The notes beneath the pieces are model-generated. The model saw only the letters and a list, made by a program, of their open reading frames with translations. It was not told the origin of the DNA and did no database searches. A stretch of 64,000 bases of DNA, from contig SVEK01000005.1 in assembly GCA_015057405.1 (NCBI GenBank), positions 40,369 through 104,368 on the forward strand, read 5' to 3'. Made by a program: the position numbers and the translations under genes. Below are positions 26,734 through 36,166 of this stretch, piece by piece; the first letter of the stretch is position 1; each line of letters starts with the position of its first letter. Source of the stretch: Lachnospiraceae bacterium (GTDB lineage Bacteria; Bacillota; Clostridia; Lachnospirales; Lachnospiraceae).

Positions 26734-28815
26734 TCACTTTAAAAGCTTTTTATATACTTTGTTCTTAGCCTTACTCTTAGGAAGTTTAATACTTTTCTTC
26801 TTAGGAGTTCCTATAAACACCTTATTACCAACACTCTTTATATTGGTTGATGATATTGTTACTTTCTTAAGAGCTGAACAATTAGCAAATGCTTTGCTTC
26901 CAATCTTTATAATATTTTTTCCAACAAGTACTGTTTTAAGCTTCTTGCACTTGGCAAATGCATTAGACTTAATTTCAATTACTTTGAAACTTACATTGCT
27001 ATATTTTACAGTTGCAGGAATAGCAAGCTTTGTTATATTTTTCTTAGTTGTACCTGCTACTGCTACAGTTGCCTTGGAAGCAGTTGCATTTAAAACAACG
27101 TATTTAATATTTTTATATGTAAACTTATCTCCTTTTTTTACCTTAACCACATCTGTTGGAACAGGAGCTTGTGCATTAACACCAGGAGTTGCTGTTGGAA
27201 CAACCGGTGCAGCTGTAGCAGGAGCCGGTGTGTTACTTGGTACCGGTGTAGGAGTTGGCTCGATTCCATCTCCGGTAAACTGCATATTATACAAATCACA
27301 TATATCCTTACCTGCCGGACCGCTAAATACCATATAAAGACCATGCTTACCTGTAAGGGTATCAAACCCACTTAAATCAACGTGTTTTGTTGTAATATTA
27401 AGTCTGTCATCATTAGCAGACACTTCAATCTCACCAATCTTAGTTCCACCACTGCTTTCCCACGGACTATCAATCATAAGGGTTATTGTACCATCAACCC
27501 CTTTACCCATTATTTCAAGGTCAAATCCTGTAAGATGCTGCCATCCCGGTAAATCAAAGTTAAAATACTTAAATCCTATAATTCCACCATTTCTATTGGC
27601 TACAACAGGACTTCCCGGCTCTTCCTCATCATAAGTTGCAAGTACATAAGAAGAACCTATTCCGTAACACATTGCTCCTGCTGAAACCTTTTTGTAAGGA
27701 TTAAGACCATTGATTTCCAAGCCCTGTGAAGTTACTTCTGCTTCTGAAATAACAACCTCTCCGGCATCTGTAATAGTTACATCAATTGGCTCTGCAGTAC
27801 CCTGTCTTGAAAACTGGTCATTATTAATACATCTGTGATAAAAAATATACCACTGTCCGTTAACTTCTACTATACTTCCATGAGTATTACCACCTGGGTA
27901 TGTAGCGATAGTTTTTCCGTTTTGATCCACATCCCTAGATCTTGCATCAACTATTGTTCCTCCGTAAGTCCATGGACCAAGAGGAGTGTCTGAATATGCA
28001 TATGCAAGAGTAGCATTGGTAGCACCAAGACCAAACTCACCATTTTCTGACATTCGGCTGTAAATAAACACATACTTGGTCTGACCGTTCATTTTTAGTT
28101 TACGCATTGAAGAAGCTTCAAAGAAACGGAACACATCGTTATTGTTATTACAACTGTTAATTCCTGTATCTTCTTCTGTAAGATCCTTACAGCCATCTTT
28201 TATAGTAGCCATTGTGTCAGGGTCTAACTCTGCCATATGAGATTCCTGGAATCCCCAATATCCATACACTCTTCCGTCATCATCTACAAATACTGCAGGG
28301 TCAAATCCAAGAACTCCTTCGTTACTTGTAGAGCTTCCTTCTTTCCAGTTACATACTTCAAATGGTCCTATTGGTGAATCAGACTCTGCAACCATTCCGT
28401 TACGACCATAGGACTGGTTGTTCGGGTACAGATAGTAGGTTTTATTACCATCTTCATCTACTTTTAATGCTACATCCGGTGCAAATAGTACATCAGCATT
28501 ATTATTAACTATAGATTCAAATATAACTCCGTCATATCTCCAGTCAGTAAGGTCATCAAGTGGTGCTGACCACACAACAAGATCATGTCCGCAATAATCT
28601 GTAAGTCTTGTGTCATGGGAACCATACACATACAATCTGTAAGTTCCAGGATTGTCCGGATCTTCAAATACATAAGGCTCTCCATCAGGAATATGCTCCC
28701 ACATTGGCATATAAGGATTAAGAGCTCTACTGCCTGTTTCAAATACTCCAAGTCCAACAATAACAGAGAGTGCCGCCACAATAACCGGCACCAGTTTTTT
28801 TAACTTCCTAAACAT
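26734..28815 (-). CDS. secreted GH43 enzyme with CBM and leucine-rich (BspA-type) C-terminus
   Basis: 693 residues from the ATG at 28815, chosen for GGAGAAGGAGAAG just upstream. Signal peptide MFRKLKKLVPVIVAALSVIV. The GH43 propeller (about 30-370) shows GSHDTRLTDY, FAPDVALKVDEDG, GFDPAVFVDDDGRVYGYWG and GNTHGSIVEVNGQWYIFYHR. A CBM6-like beta-sandwich follows (about 380-540), then a Thr/Pro linker, then BspA-type LRR_5 repeats (AIPATVKYSNVSFKVIEI, LKTVLVGKNIIKIGSKAFANCSALKKVTI). This architecture suggests an arabinan or xylan enzyme held on the cell surface through the repeats. Confidence 0.9.
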   Translation of the reverse strand: MFRKLKKLVPVIVAALSVIVGLGVFETGSRALNPYMPMWEHIPDGEPYVFEDPDNPGTYRLYVYGSHDTRLTDYCGHDLVVWSAPLDDLTDWRYDGVIFESIVNNNADVLFAPDVALKVDEDGNKTYYLYPNNQSYGRNGMVAESDSPIGPFEVCNWKEGSSTSNEGVLGFDPAVFVDDDGRVYGYWGFQESHMAELDPDTMATIKDGCKDLTEEDTGINSCNNNNDVFRFFEASSMRKLKMNGQTKYVFIYSRMSENGEFGLGATNATLAYAYSDTPLGPWTYGGTIVDARSRDVDQNGKTIATYPGGNTHGSIVEVNGQWYIFYHRCINNDQFSRQGTAEPIDVTITDAGEVVISEAEVTSQGLEINGLNPYKKVSAGAMCYGIGSSYVLATYDEEEPGSPVVANRNGGIIGFKYFNFDLPGWQHLTGFDLEIMGKGVDGTITLMIDSPWESSGGTKIGEIEVSANDDRLNITTKHVDLSGFDTLTGKHGLYMVFSGPAGKDICDLYNMQFTGDGIEPTPTPVPSNTPAPATAAPVVPTATPGVNAQAPVPTDVVKVKKGDKFTYKNIKYVVLNATASKATVAVAGTTKKNITKLAIPATVKYSNVSFKVIEIKSNAFAKCKKLKTVLVGKNIIKIGSKAFANCSALKKVTISSTNIKSVGNKVFIGTPKKKSIKLPKSKAKNKVYKKLLK

Positions 28816-28944
28816 TATTCTTCTCCTTCTCCAATATAATTTTATTTCTATTATAAACCGCACCTTTAAATTTACCACAAGATTCCTTTACTAACAATGA
28901 ACAATACAAATGTGTATAATACCTATTGATACCATTAAGAACAT

Positions 28945-29919
28945 TTATTTTAATAGCCGGTACATAAGCTTAAGTAGTCTAGGAAACTTTTCAAACATCT
29001 GCCATTTTATCTTTTTACTGCCTGTGACAACTTTTTTATGCGTCTTCACAAGAGAACATATTTCTCTGTAATACTCAGTCTCTTCTTCTGGAGTTGCAGC
29101 CTTATATTTTACAAGCAGTCCCCAGAATCCAATTCCGTAATCAATACAGTTTTTTGCAATAATATCAACTACTTCTTTACTCATCCCCGCGTTATTGCAT
29201 ATGGAAATTCTTTCTTTTGTTGCATACACATAATCCATATGTCTCACGTCTATTTTTTTATTCATTATACTGCCGGTTCTCTGACGGTAAAGATAATACC
29301 GCTCAGGCGATACATATATGTTACCTGCCTTTAATACAAGTTCATTCATAAGAAATTCATCCTCATGAATTCTGTCAGGATTATACCGAAGAGATGAAAA
29401 CAACTCTTTGCGGTAAAGTTTACCCCATGCTACTACCAATTGAGCATGGGTACGGTCATTTTCATATATTTTCTTAAAATACTGTTCCGGAGTATACAGT
29501 CCTTCTTCTGCATCTGGGCATATTCCCGGAATAATATTGTCCTGTTCATCGATTTTGTCATATCCGCACACTGACACGAAGACATTATTATCTTTAAGTC
29601 CTTTAAGTAATGTGCTGTACATATCAGGCATTACTGCATCATCAGAATCAACAAAGGAAATAAACTCTCCCTTTGCAATATCAATACCTTTGTTTCTGGT
29701 TGCAGACAAGCCCATATTATCCTGATGAATTACTTTAATTCTTTCATCCTTTTGTCCCCACTGGTCGCATATTTTACCGCTTTCGTCTGTGGAACCGTCA
29801 TCAATTATTATAATCTCTAAATCAGAATAAGTCTGATTACACAAAGATTGTATACAGGTGTCCAGATATTGCGCAACATTATATACAGGAACAATTATAC
29901 TTATAAGCTTTTTATCCAT
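28945..29919 (-). CDS. glycosyltransferase family 2
   Basis: 324 residues from the ATG at 29919 (GGGAGAA 5 nt upstream). The GT2 N-terminus is complete: ISIIVPVYNVAQYLDTCIQS, IIDDGSTDESGKICD, ISFVDSDDAV (DxD metal site). The C-terminus lacks membrane helices, so it acts at the inner face of the membrane, adding a sugar to a capsule, teichoic acid or glycolipid. A hairpin at 29945-29971 separates it from the upstream gene. No other glycan gene cluster is present. Confidence 0.92.
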   Translation of the reverse strand: MDKKLISIIVPVYNVAQYLDTCIQSLCNQTYSDLEIIIIDDGSTDESGKICDQWGQKDERIKVIHQDNMGLSATRNKGIDIAKGEFISFVDSDDAVMPDMYSTLLKGLKDNNVFVSVCGYDKIDEQDNIIPGICPDAEEGLYTPEQYFKKIYENDRTHAQLVVAWGKLYRKELFSSLRYNPDRIHEDEFLMNELVLKAGNIYVSPERYYLYRQRTGSIMNKKIDVRHMDYVYATKERISICNNAGMSKEVVDIIAKNCIDYGIGFWGLLVKYKAATPEEETEYYREICSLVKTHKKVVTGSKKIKWQMFEKFPRLLKLMYRLLK

Positions 29920-29944
29920 TAATATTCTCCCTATAGAGCAAAAT

Positions 29945-29971
29945 ATCAGTGTCAGAACTTCCGACACTGAT
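29945..29971 (-). terminator. hairpin between small secreted protein and GT2
   Basis: Perfect 9-bp stem ATCAGTGTC / GACACTGAT, followed on the minus strand by ATATTTTG. It is a probable terminator for the upstream gene, 26 nt before the GT2 start. Confidence 0.65.
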
Positions 29972-30049
29972 ATAAATTATACTATAATGTTGGGGAATAT
30001 ACTACTACCCTTTTATTGCTTTCTAGCCTATCAAACCGTACTTCAAGTC

Positions 30050-30535
30050 TTATATTGAATAAAACTTCGACTTTTTAATATCAAGACCATAACCTGGTCC
30101 ATATTCATACTTTGTAACTTTTACTTTGAGCGTAAGGGATTTGTCTTTATTAAATGTCAACGTACCATTACCCTTTTGCATCTGTTCAATATCTTTAAAC
30201 TTAAATTTAGCTGTCTTACCTTTAATGGTAGCAACAATTGTATTAGAAGTACAACTTGGGCTGGCCATCATTCCCCATCTGTTAAGCTTAAACTTAACTT
30301 TATTTCCATAAATCTTTTTAATAGTTATAGTATAGCCGCCCTCCTCATAGGAACCACTATCACCATTAAGGCCATATTTACCAACATACTTTGAAGCCTT
30401 TATATATGCCTTCTTTTTAGCTGCTGCATTTTCAGAATTGCATACTGTGGCAACACAAATCAGCATAACAAGTACCAGCATCTTAATAGCAAGCTTTCCT
30501 ATACCTCTTTTGTTCTTTAAAACCTCTGATTTCAT
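30050..30535 (-). CDS. small secreted protein, unknown
   Basis: 161 residues with a signal peptide (MKSEVLKNKRGIGKLAIKML to about residue 37, cleaved near AAA). The mature part is a Lys/Gly/Tyr-rich beta protein of about 120 residues (YVGKYGLNGDSGSYEEGGYT, TIVATIKGKTAKFKFKDIEQ) that looks like a single small beta-barrel or sandwich. GAGGAGG precedes the ATG. Function unknown; its own terminator-like hairpin suggests a separate transcript. Confidence 0.75.
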   Translation of the reverse strand: MKSEVLKNKRGIGKLAIKMLVLVMLICVATVCNSENAAAKKKAYIKASKYVGKYGLNGDSGSYEEGGYTITIKKIYGNKVKFKLNRWGMMASPSCTSNTIVATIKGKTAKFKFKDIEQMQKGNGTLTFNKDKSLTLKVKVTKYEYGPGYGLDIKKSKFYSI

Positions 30536-30615
30536 GTATTACTCCTCCTCGAAACATAATATTGATTACAATATAAAAGAATAATATATAGGTGTCTTTA
30601 ATATTTTCAACATTT

Positions 30616-32295
30616 CTAATGAGGTTGTTTATGCGTCTCCCAGAATTCTTCTGAACCTACTACATAAAGAAGAGTTCTGGCTCTGGTTCCGGCTATATAC
30701 ATGAATTTTGACCAATTCTTCTCAAGAATATCGTCCACATCAACCAAAATAACAATCTTTGCATCAAGCCCTTTGAACCCTTGAATTGTTGCAAACTTCG
30801 GCAGTGGACTCTTAGGATTATAATCATCACCTAATTCATTGACTGAAATTCCTGCTGCTGAAAGCATTGAATTGGAGTACTTCTTTGGTGACAAAAATAC
30901 CACATCTGCCAATTCAACTTTCTCTCCACGGAGATTTTTCATAATTTCCTTAATCTTCTGCTTAAAATCTGTTTCATCTTTATAAGAACTCTTCTGAACA
31001 TCCTCGCCATTTTCCTGAAGGAAATCTGTCATCTCCACACCACTGGTTTTTGAACTGTAAGTTCCAATCTGCACTGTATTCCTGCAATTTGTGAACAACT
31101 TAAACCTTGTGCTGTTATAACTTTCCAGAATTTCCATTCCGTCAGTATATTCAGGATTATAAATATTCTGTTTTTCATCATAAAATATAGCCCAATCCCC
31201 CTGTTCAAGACCACCTTTTAGTAATGTATCCAATGAATACAAATAAACCGGTTTAATTATATCCTGTCCTTCATCCATAACAAGTAAATCATATTTAATA
31301 TTATCAAGTTCCTCTGTACTAAGTCCGTTAATATAATCAAAAAATGCTTCCGGCAATTCATCACCAAAATACTTTTGGGGATTTGCAGTCATCTTTTCCA
31401 CATCAACAGCTACATATTCACCAAACAAAGCGTGAATGTTTATAACCTTTAGATTATCATTATTTTCTATCTGGAAATTAATATTTTTTGCCAGATTCTT
31501 ATTAAACGTCAGATATAAGACCCTATCTCCCTTTTCTACTCTCTGAATTGCAAAATTCATAGCCAGAAGAGTCTTACCCGTACCTGCATTTCCCTCAATC
31601 AAAAGATGCTGATTCATACCAAGGGCAGACATTATCTGATACTGCTTATTAGTTAGACGTACCAATCGTCTTTCAACATTATCAAGACGGTCTTTCAGCG
31701 TTGGAATAAAAGAAAAATCACCTCTTAAATAATCAACTATATCCTTAACCTCTGTTTTTGAAAGCATTGATGGTTCTCTGTGCTGGCGAGAACTCCAATA
31801 ATCAAATACATCATTTATGTATTTTGTAATATCCACTGTTCTGTTGTCATAGATAATCTCAGAAATAATTTCCTGAGAAACTGATTTAAATTCAATGTCC
31901 GGGAATATAACACCACAGGCAAAAAGTGCTTTCTTCATGTGAGGGCTACCGGCAAACTTTTCTTTTAAAACCTTTGAAAGACTAAACATATTTCCTGTCA
32001 CCTGAGCAAAAGGTCCTTCAGGTTTTTCATGAGACACACCATAACGGTCTGTAAATATCCATTTCCCGTCAGTACATTCCACACGACCGCCTTTAATCTC
32101 CAGACAGGCAACACCACGTTTGCAAACAACCACAAAATCAATTTCTCCGTAGATTTTACTTTGATGTTTAGGCAAACCCAATGAATGAAGTACATAGACA
32201 TCCTCCAATTTTAACTCCTGCAAAACATCAAACATTTTCTTTTCAGCATTGCTTTTTATTTCTTCTCCCATATACGGTGGGATAAATGTTACCAT
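30616..32295 (-). CDS. NERD-domain / UvrD-like helicase
   Basis: 559 residues. The N-terminal NERD (nuclease-related) domain is seen in GEIDFVVVCKRGVACLEIKG (catalytic D..ExK pattern). A superfamily 1 helicase follows: Walker A IEGNAGTGKTLL, Walker B LLVMDEGQDI, ATIQGFKGLDAKIVILVDVD (motif V) and MYIAGTRARTLLYVVG (motif VI). Such proteins are found in bacterial defence islands and DNA repair loci. It lies just downstream of the GTPase/radical SAM/patatin operon on the same strand, separated by 149 bp holding a WYL-gene remnant, so it may be a part of the same island. Confidence 0.9.
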   Translation of the reverse strand: MVTFIPPYMGEEIKSNAEKKMFDVLQELKLEDVYVLHSLGLPKHQSKIYGEIDFVVVCKRGVACLEIKGGRVECTDGKWIFTDRYGVSHEKPEGPFAQVTGNMFSLSKVLKEKFAGSPHMKKALFACGVIFPDIEFKSVSQEIISEIIYDNRTVDITKYINDVFDYWSSRQHREPSMLSKTEVKDIVDYLRGDFSFIPTLKDRLDNVERRLVRLTNKQYQIMSALGMNQHLLIEGNAGTGKTLLAMNFAIQRVEKGDRVLYLTFNKNLAKNINFQIENNDNLKVINIHALFGEYVAVDVEKMTANPQKYFGDELPEAFFDYINGLSTEELDNIKYDLLVMDEGQDIIKPVYLYSLDTLLKGGLEQGDWAIFYDEKQNIYNPEYTDGMEILESYNSTRFKLFTNCRNTVQIGTYSSKTSGVEMTDFLQENGEDVQKSSYKDETDFKQKIKEIMKNLRGEKVELADVVFLSPKKYSNSMLSAAGISVNELGDDYNPKSPLPKFATIQGFKGLDAKIVILVDVDDILEKNWSKFMYIAGTRARTLLYVVGSEEFWETHKQPH

Positions 32296-32319
32296 CTAAT
32301 CAGTCCTATCTTAATTATA

Positions 32320-32427
32320 TCATTCGAGTATCTTTAAAAGAGTGCTCTTCATTTCTTTCCTAAGTTTCTCCGGCCGTATAAATTCAACCTTATCCCCCTG
32401 ACTCAAAAGCCACATAATTATCATATA
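32320..32427 (-). pseudogene. C-terminal remnant of a WYL-type regulator
   Basis: Minus strand encodes IIMWLLSQGDKVEFIRPEKL then RKEMKSTLLKILE and a stop. This is the usual last 35 residues of WYL regulators (WLLSQGxxVxVLxPexLreE). A stop codon lies directly upstream and there is no start. The matching N-terminal piece, in the same orientation, is at 41102-41347, on the other side of the GTPase operon. Confidence 0.75.
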
Positions 32428-32443
32428 TCAGCTTAATCAATAA

Positions 32444-33316
32444 TCAAGAGAAAATTCTATTAACCTCCTCTTGTGTTGTAAATAGATTTGCTTCATAACT
32501 AACACCTATCACTTGTTTAACTTTGTCTTTATGATTAAGCATATCACTATAACCTAATTTCATCCTCCACCTTGCACCTTCTGAAGAAAAATCAACAGTA
32601 CCACCAAATAAATCACCAAGATTTCTGCTGGGATGAATAAACAAAATCTTCGCACCTTTTATGTTTTCTATTCTCGACACTCCATTGTCTAACGATACAG
32701 CAATAATCTTTTTGTATCCCATATCTATTGCTTTTTGATAAGGCAAATTATTTTCATGAATTATTCCACCGTCGCGATATTTATGCCCATCAATTTCAAC
32801 GTATCCAAAAGCACCTGGTAACGCCGCTGAAGCTAATAATGCTTTTTGCATTTTAGATTTATTAAATTCATTAATACAGAAATACTTACTATATACTTTA
32901 CTCTTGGCAATTTCTAAAAACATATTGTTCGACATAGAACCTAGTCTATTATTAATTGAATCCTCTATAGAATCAGTACATGTTGCACAAACATAACACC
33001 TAATTTTTGAAGCATTAATAAAATTTTCACTTAGCCTTATGTTAATAATACTTGATAATCCATCATAGGACAATACACTGGGGTTTTTCCCAAAATTTCC
33101 CTTTGTGAATATGATGTTATTAGATATAGCTTCCCATGTATTTTTCGCAATTGTAAAATTATTTTGGCAAAACAAAGCTGCATTTAACGCTCCAACCGAT
33201 GTCCCTATTACTGTATCGATTTCTCTTGTTTTATTCCATTCTTTTAAGGCTTCCCATACACCAATTTGGTACGCACCTTTACCACCGCCACCACCAAATA
33301 CCAGACATGTATTCAT
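32444..33316 (-). CDS. patatin-like phospholipase
   Basis: 290 residues from the ATG at 33316 (AGGTGAG upstream). The fold is clear: oxyanion loop FGGGGGKGAYQIG, nucleophile elbow GTSVGALNAAL (GxSxG) and the catalytic Asp in YRDGGIIHENN. Patatins hydrolyse acyl chains from phospholipids; stand-alone bacterial members act as membrane-damaging effectors, for example CapV in CBASS. No signal peptide, so it acts from inside the cell. It is the last gene of a seven-gene operon and starts about 16 bp after the radical SAM/B12 gene. This is the most likely effector of the operon. Confidence 0.92.
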   Translation of the reverse strand: MNTCLVFGGGGGKGAYQIGVWEALKEWNKTREIDTVIGTSVGALNAALFCQNNFTIAKNTWEAISNNIIFTKGNFGKNPSVLSYDGLSSIINIRLSENFINASKIRCYVCATCTDSIEDSINNRLGSMSNNMFLEIAKSKVYSKYFCINEFNKSKMQKALLASAALPGAFGYVEIDGHKYRDGGIIHENNLPYQKAIDMGYKKIIAVSLDNGVSRIENIKGAKILFIHPSRNLGDLFGGTVDFSSEGARWRMKLGYSDMLNHKDKVKQVIGVSYEANLFTTQEEVNRIFS

Positions 33317-33332
33317 TTTTCTCACCTATCAC

Positions 33333-35033
33333 CTAAAATTCACTTAGATATACAACACACTGCTGATTTAATTTTTTATATATTTCTTCCAACTCATTTA
33401 AATCTAACATCAATCTTGTTGCAATATCTTTACATGTATTTTTACCATTTGCTAAAAATAAAACTCGAGCTTCCAATCCACAAAACAACAAATCATTTGT
33501 TTTTATACTATCCTCAGAATACAAATAATCATTAAATGAGCGAAGCATATATTTTTCATTCGAATATTCTTGTTCTTCAACTGTTAAATGCTCCATAAAA
33601 ATACTTAAATGTTCTATTTTAGAATAAGCTTGCTTCCATGTATGATTAGTATCTGCGTTCATATTATTAACAATTATTCCCTGCAACAATTCATCTTTCG
33701 TAATTTTCTTGGCTTGCTCTATATATTCATATTCAAATTCTGCATCAATCTCTTTTTTTATTCTCCAAATATCTTCTGATGATAATTCTGCAGTTTCAAT
33801 TACTACAGTTCTCATTGTTTCAATACAATTATCTTTAGCTTCTTTTAAAATTTCAATTTCATAATTTTGCGGATGAAGTACCATATCTGTTTGAGGATAT
33901 GGTGCAAAATAAACTGTAGAAAGCTCAAGAATTCCTCTTCCGGCTTGTATTAATTTCTTACCGAATTCTTTAGTTTCCATTAATGTATCATAAGATTCAC
34001 CTGCACCACCTATTATCAAATTACCACAAATCGCATTTATTCCAGCAGTTTTTATACTACGTACAACTGATATTATTTCCTGTGGTGTTATGCACTTATT
34101 ATATTTATCTAAAACCTTTAAGCTTCCACTTTCTATTCCCAACTGAATTCCAATAAGCCCTCCATCTTTCATCATCGGAAGCACATCTAGATTCTTGTTT
34201 AGATAAGAAACGTGACCTTCACAATACCACAACAGCCCTCTTTTTTTCATTCCTTCGCAAAATTTCTTTAATCGTTCTCTATTAATAGTAAACGTATCAT
34301 CATATATATTAATAATTTTTAAATTAGAATTATGCTTTCTTACATAGTCTATCTCTTTCATAACATTATCTATGCTTCTGTACCGAACATTTTTTGCATT
34401 CGCACCTTCATAACAAAATGCACAATTAAAAGGACAACCTCTTCCGGTAATAAGCCCTATTGTTTTTCCTTTTCTAAAATTACTATTCAATGAATTATCG
34501 AAATTAGGAAAAGGGATATTATCCAAATTATGAATTATAGCTCCCTTTATATCATTAATGAACATTTGATTATTTTTGACATATTTCAATGATGGAATTT
34601 CTTGTAATTCACCATAGCCGTCAATAATACATTCCATTAATTTCAACATAGGAATTTCGCCTTCCCCAACAATCACATAATCAATAGAATTTTCCAAGAA
34701 CATTTTTTTATCAATTGCAACAGCCTGTGGACCTCCAATTACAATTTTTTTATCAGTATATATTTTTTTAATCCACTTTATTAAATTTAATGTTGTCACA
34801 ATATTATCTGCTGCACAATAAAATCCAATAACCGGTACATTGTGCTCTGAAATTTCAAATTTTATTACTTTTTTGGCATCCCCGACGTATCCCGAATATA
34901 CTTTTGCCACAAATCCAAAGCGCTTAATGTACTCTGCTATTATGTGTTGTCCAATACTATCACCAAAATAATCACTTAATGCTCTTTTATTACGCGAAAC
35001 ATTTAACAATAACAATTCATAATTAGGCAACAT
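33333..35033 (-). CDS. radical SAM protein with N-terminal B12-binding-like domain
   Basis: 566 residues. The N-terminal third is a Rossmann-like B12-binding domain (IGFYCAADNIVTTLNLI, IVIGGPQAVAIDKK, YVIVGEGEIPMLK). The radical SAM core has GRGCPFNCAFCYEGAN (CxxxCxxC) and IGIQLGIESGS. The last 60 residues (LEARVLFLANGKNTCKDIAT) look like the winged-helix PqqD/RRE-type fold used to hold peptide substrates, which is inference. Members of this group methylate or rearrange unreactive carbons. It sits between a SPASM radical SAM gene and a patatin gene in a dense operon. Confidence 0.9.
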   Translation of the reverse strand: MLPNYELLLLNVSRNKRALSDYFGDSIGQHIIAEYIKRFGFVAKVYSGYVGDAKKVIKFEISEHNVPVIGFYCAADNIVTTLNLIKWIKKIYTDKKIVIGGPQAVAIDKKMFLENSIDYVIVGEGEIPMLKLMECIIDGYGELQEIPSLKYVKNNQMFINDIKGAIIHNLDNIPFPNFDNSLNSNFRKGKTIGLITGRGCPFNCAFCYEGANAKNVRYRSIDNVMKEIDYVRKHNSNLKIINIYDDTFTINRERLKKFCEGMKKRGLLWYCEGHVSYLNKNLDVLPMMKDGGLIGIQLGIESGSLKVLDKYNKCITPQEIISVVRSIKTAGINAICGNLIIGGAGESYDTLMETKEFGKKLIQAGRGILELSTVYFAPYPQTDMVLHPQNYEIEILKEAKDNCIETMRTVVIETAELSSEDIWRIKKEIDAEFEYEYIEQAKKITKDELLQGIIVNNMNADTNHTWKQAYSKIEHLSIFMEHLTVEEQEYSNEKYMLRSFNDYLYSEDSIKTNDLLFCGLEARVLFLANGKNTCKDIATRLMLDLNELEEIYKKLNQQCVVYLSEF

Positions 35034-35053
35034 GTTTTAACTCCATTATCATA

Positions 35054-36166
35054 CTAACAATTATCTTGAATTATTTTATTCCTAATTTTAACCAAATAAT
35101 TCCTTAATAGTTTTAATCCCTCAGTTTCAAAATAATCAAATAGAATTTTATAATCATCACAAAAGAAACTATACTTTCCATTATTAACTTCAGCCTCAAA
35201 ACAACATCCTGCATTACATTTATATAAATAATTACAATTTTTACAATGCCTATCGACAAGTTCTCTTCTTTTGGATAATTGGATTTTTACAGGATTACTG
35301 GCAATTACTTGTGGTTCATCATATATAGTTCCCAAACAATACTTTTTAATATCTGCAAACCTACCACATGGATATAAGCTTCCATCAGACGATATAGATA
35401 AATAATTCTGTATACAATCCCTATGAAATATGCAACTTAACATAGGAATATCATATAAAACGGAATTCAGAAATTCATCTATAGGAGAAACACTAAGCGT
35501 ACTATCTGTACTTATTAAATATTCATATATCTTAATAATATATCTTGCATAATCGCCCCTAGAAATAATCAAATCCTTATTTTCACAAGCTTCCCCCACA
35601 GATAATACAGGATTTATCTTGACTGATACATCTAATTCTTCAAACACAGATAAATAATCAAACCCTGCATTAACAATATCCTTTGTAACAACAATTAATA
35701 CAGAAACATCAATTCCATTATTTTTCAATACTATAATGTTATCCATAACATCTTTGTATGTTCCTTTACCCTCTAAATCCTTTCTATTCATGTTATGTAT
35801 TTTTTCAATTCCATCTATAGAAAAGCCTACACTTATACCCCATCTTTTTATAAAGTCCAACATGGTATTAGATATATAATATCCATTTGTCTGCATTGAT
35901 ATTTCCAAAGTAATACTCGGATAGTCATGAATAAATTTACGAAATGCACCTTCATATTTATCAACTGCAATCAACGTTGGCTCTCCACCATGCAAAATAA
36001 CAGAAAGTTTCGTTTCACCAATATATTCACAGTATTTTCCAACAAACGACAGTGAATCACACAAACACTGCGCTGACATTGTTATCGAATTCTCTTTTTT
36101 ACCAACAGAACAATATCTGCATCTCAAATTACAGCTATCTGTTCCTTTCAAAACAACTGTTAACAT
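35054..36166 (-). CDS. radical SAM / SPASM maturase
   Basis: 370 residues. The core begins TDSCNLRCRYCSVGKK (CxxxCxxC), then ILHGGEPTLI, SMQTNGYYI and VGFSIDGIEKIHNMNR. The C-terminal SPASM region has CGRF, CKNCNYLYKCNAGCC and a last Cys, enough for two auxiliary clusters. SPASM proteins such as anSME and RiPP maturases oxidise or crosslink residues in a partner peptide or protein. No separate precursor peptide is evident; the Ser/Tyr-rich 138-residue protein of the same operon or a GTPase may be the target, which is speculative. Start overlaps the upstream GTPase gene by 7 nt. Confidence 0.9.
   Translation of the reverse strand: MLTVVLKGTDSCNLRCRYCSVGKKENSITMSAQCLCDSLSFVGKYCEYIGETKLSVILHGGEPTLIAVDKYEGAFRKFIHDYPSITLEISMQTNGYYISNTMLDFIKRWGISVGFSIDGIEKIHNMNRKDLEGKGTYKDVMDNIIVLKNNGIDVSVLIVVTKDIVNAGFDYLSVFEELDVSVKINPVLSVGEACENKDLIISRGDYARYIIKIYEYLISTDSTLSVSPIDEFLNSVLYDIPMLSCIFHRDCIQNYLSISSDGSLYPCGRFADIKKYCLGTIYDEPQVIASNPVKIQLSKRRELVDRHCKNCNYLYKCNAGCCFEAEVNNGKYSFFCDDYKILFDYFETEGLKLLRNYLVKIRNKIIQDNC

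Noticed and set aside
26759..27337. Plus-strand ORF resembling a membrane protein opposite the GH43/LRR gene
   Set aside because: It mirrors the Lys/Ala-rich repeats of the minus-strand gene and has no start signal.
33333..36166. RiPP cluster with a separate precursor peptide
   Set aside because: No short ORF with a leader-like pattern and ribosome binding site was found near the two radical SAM genes; gaps there are only 3-20 bp.
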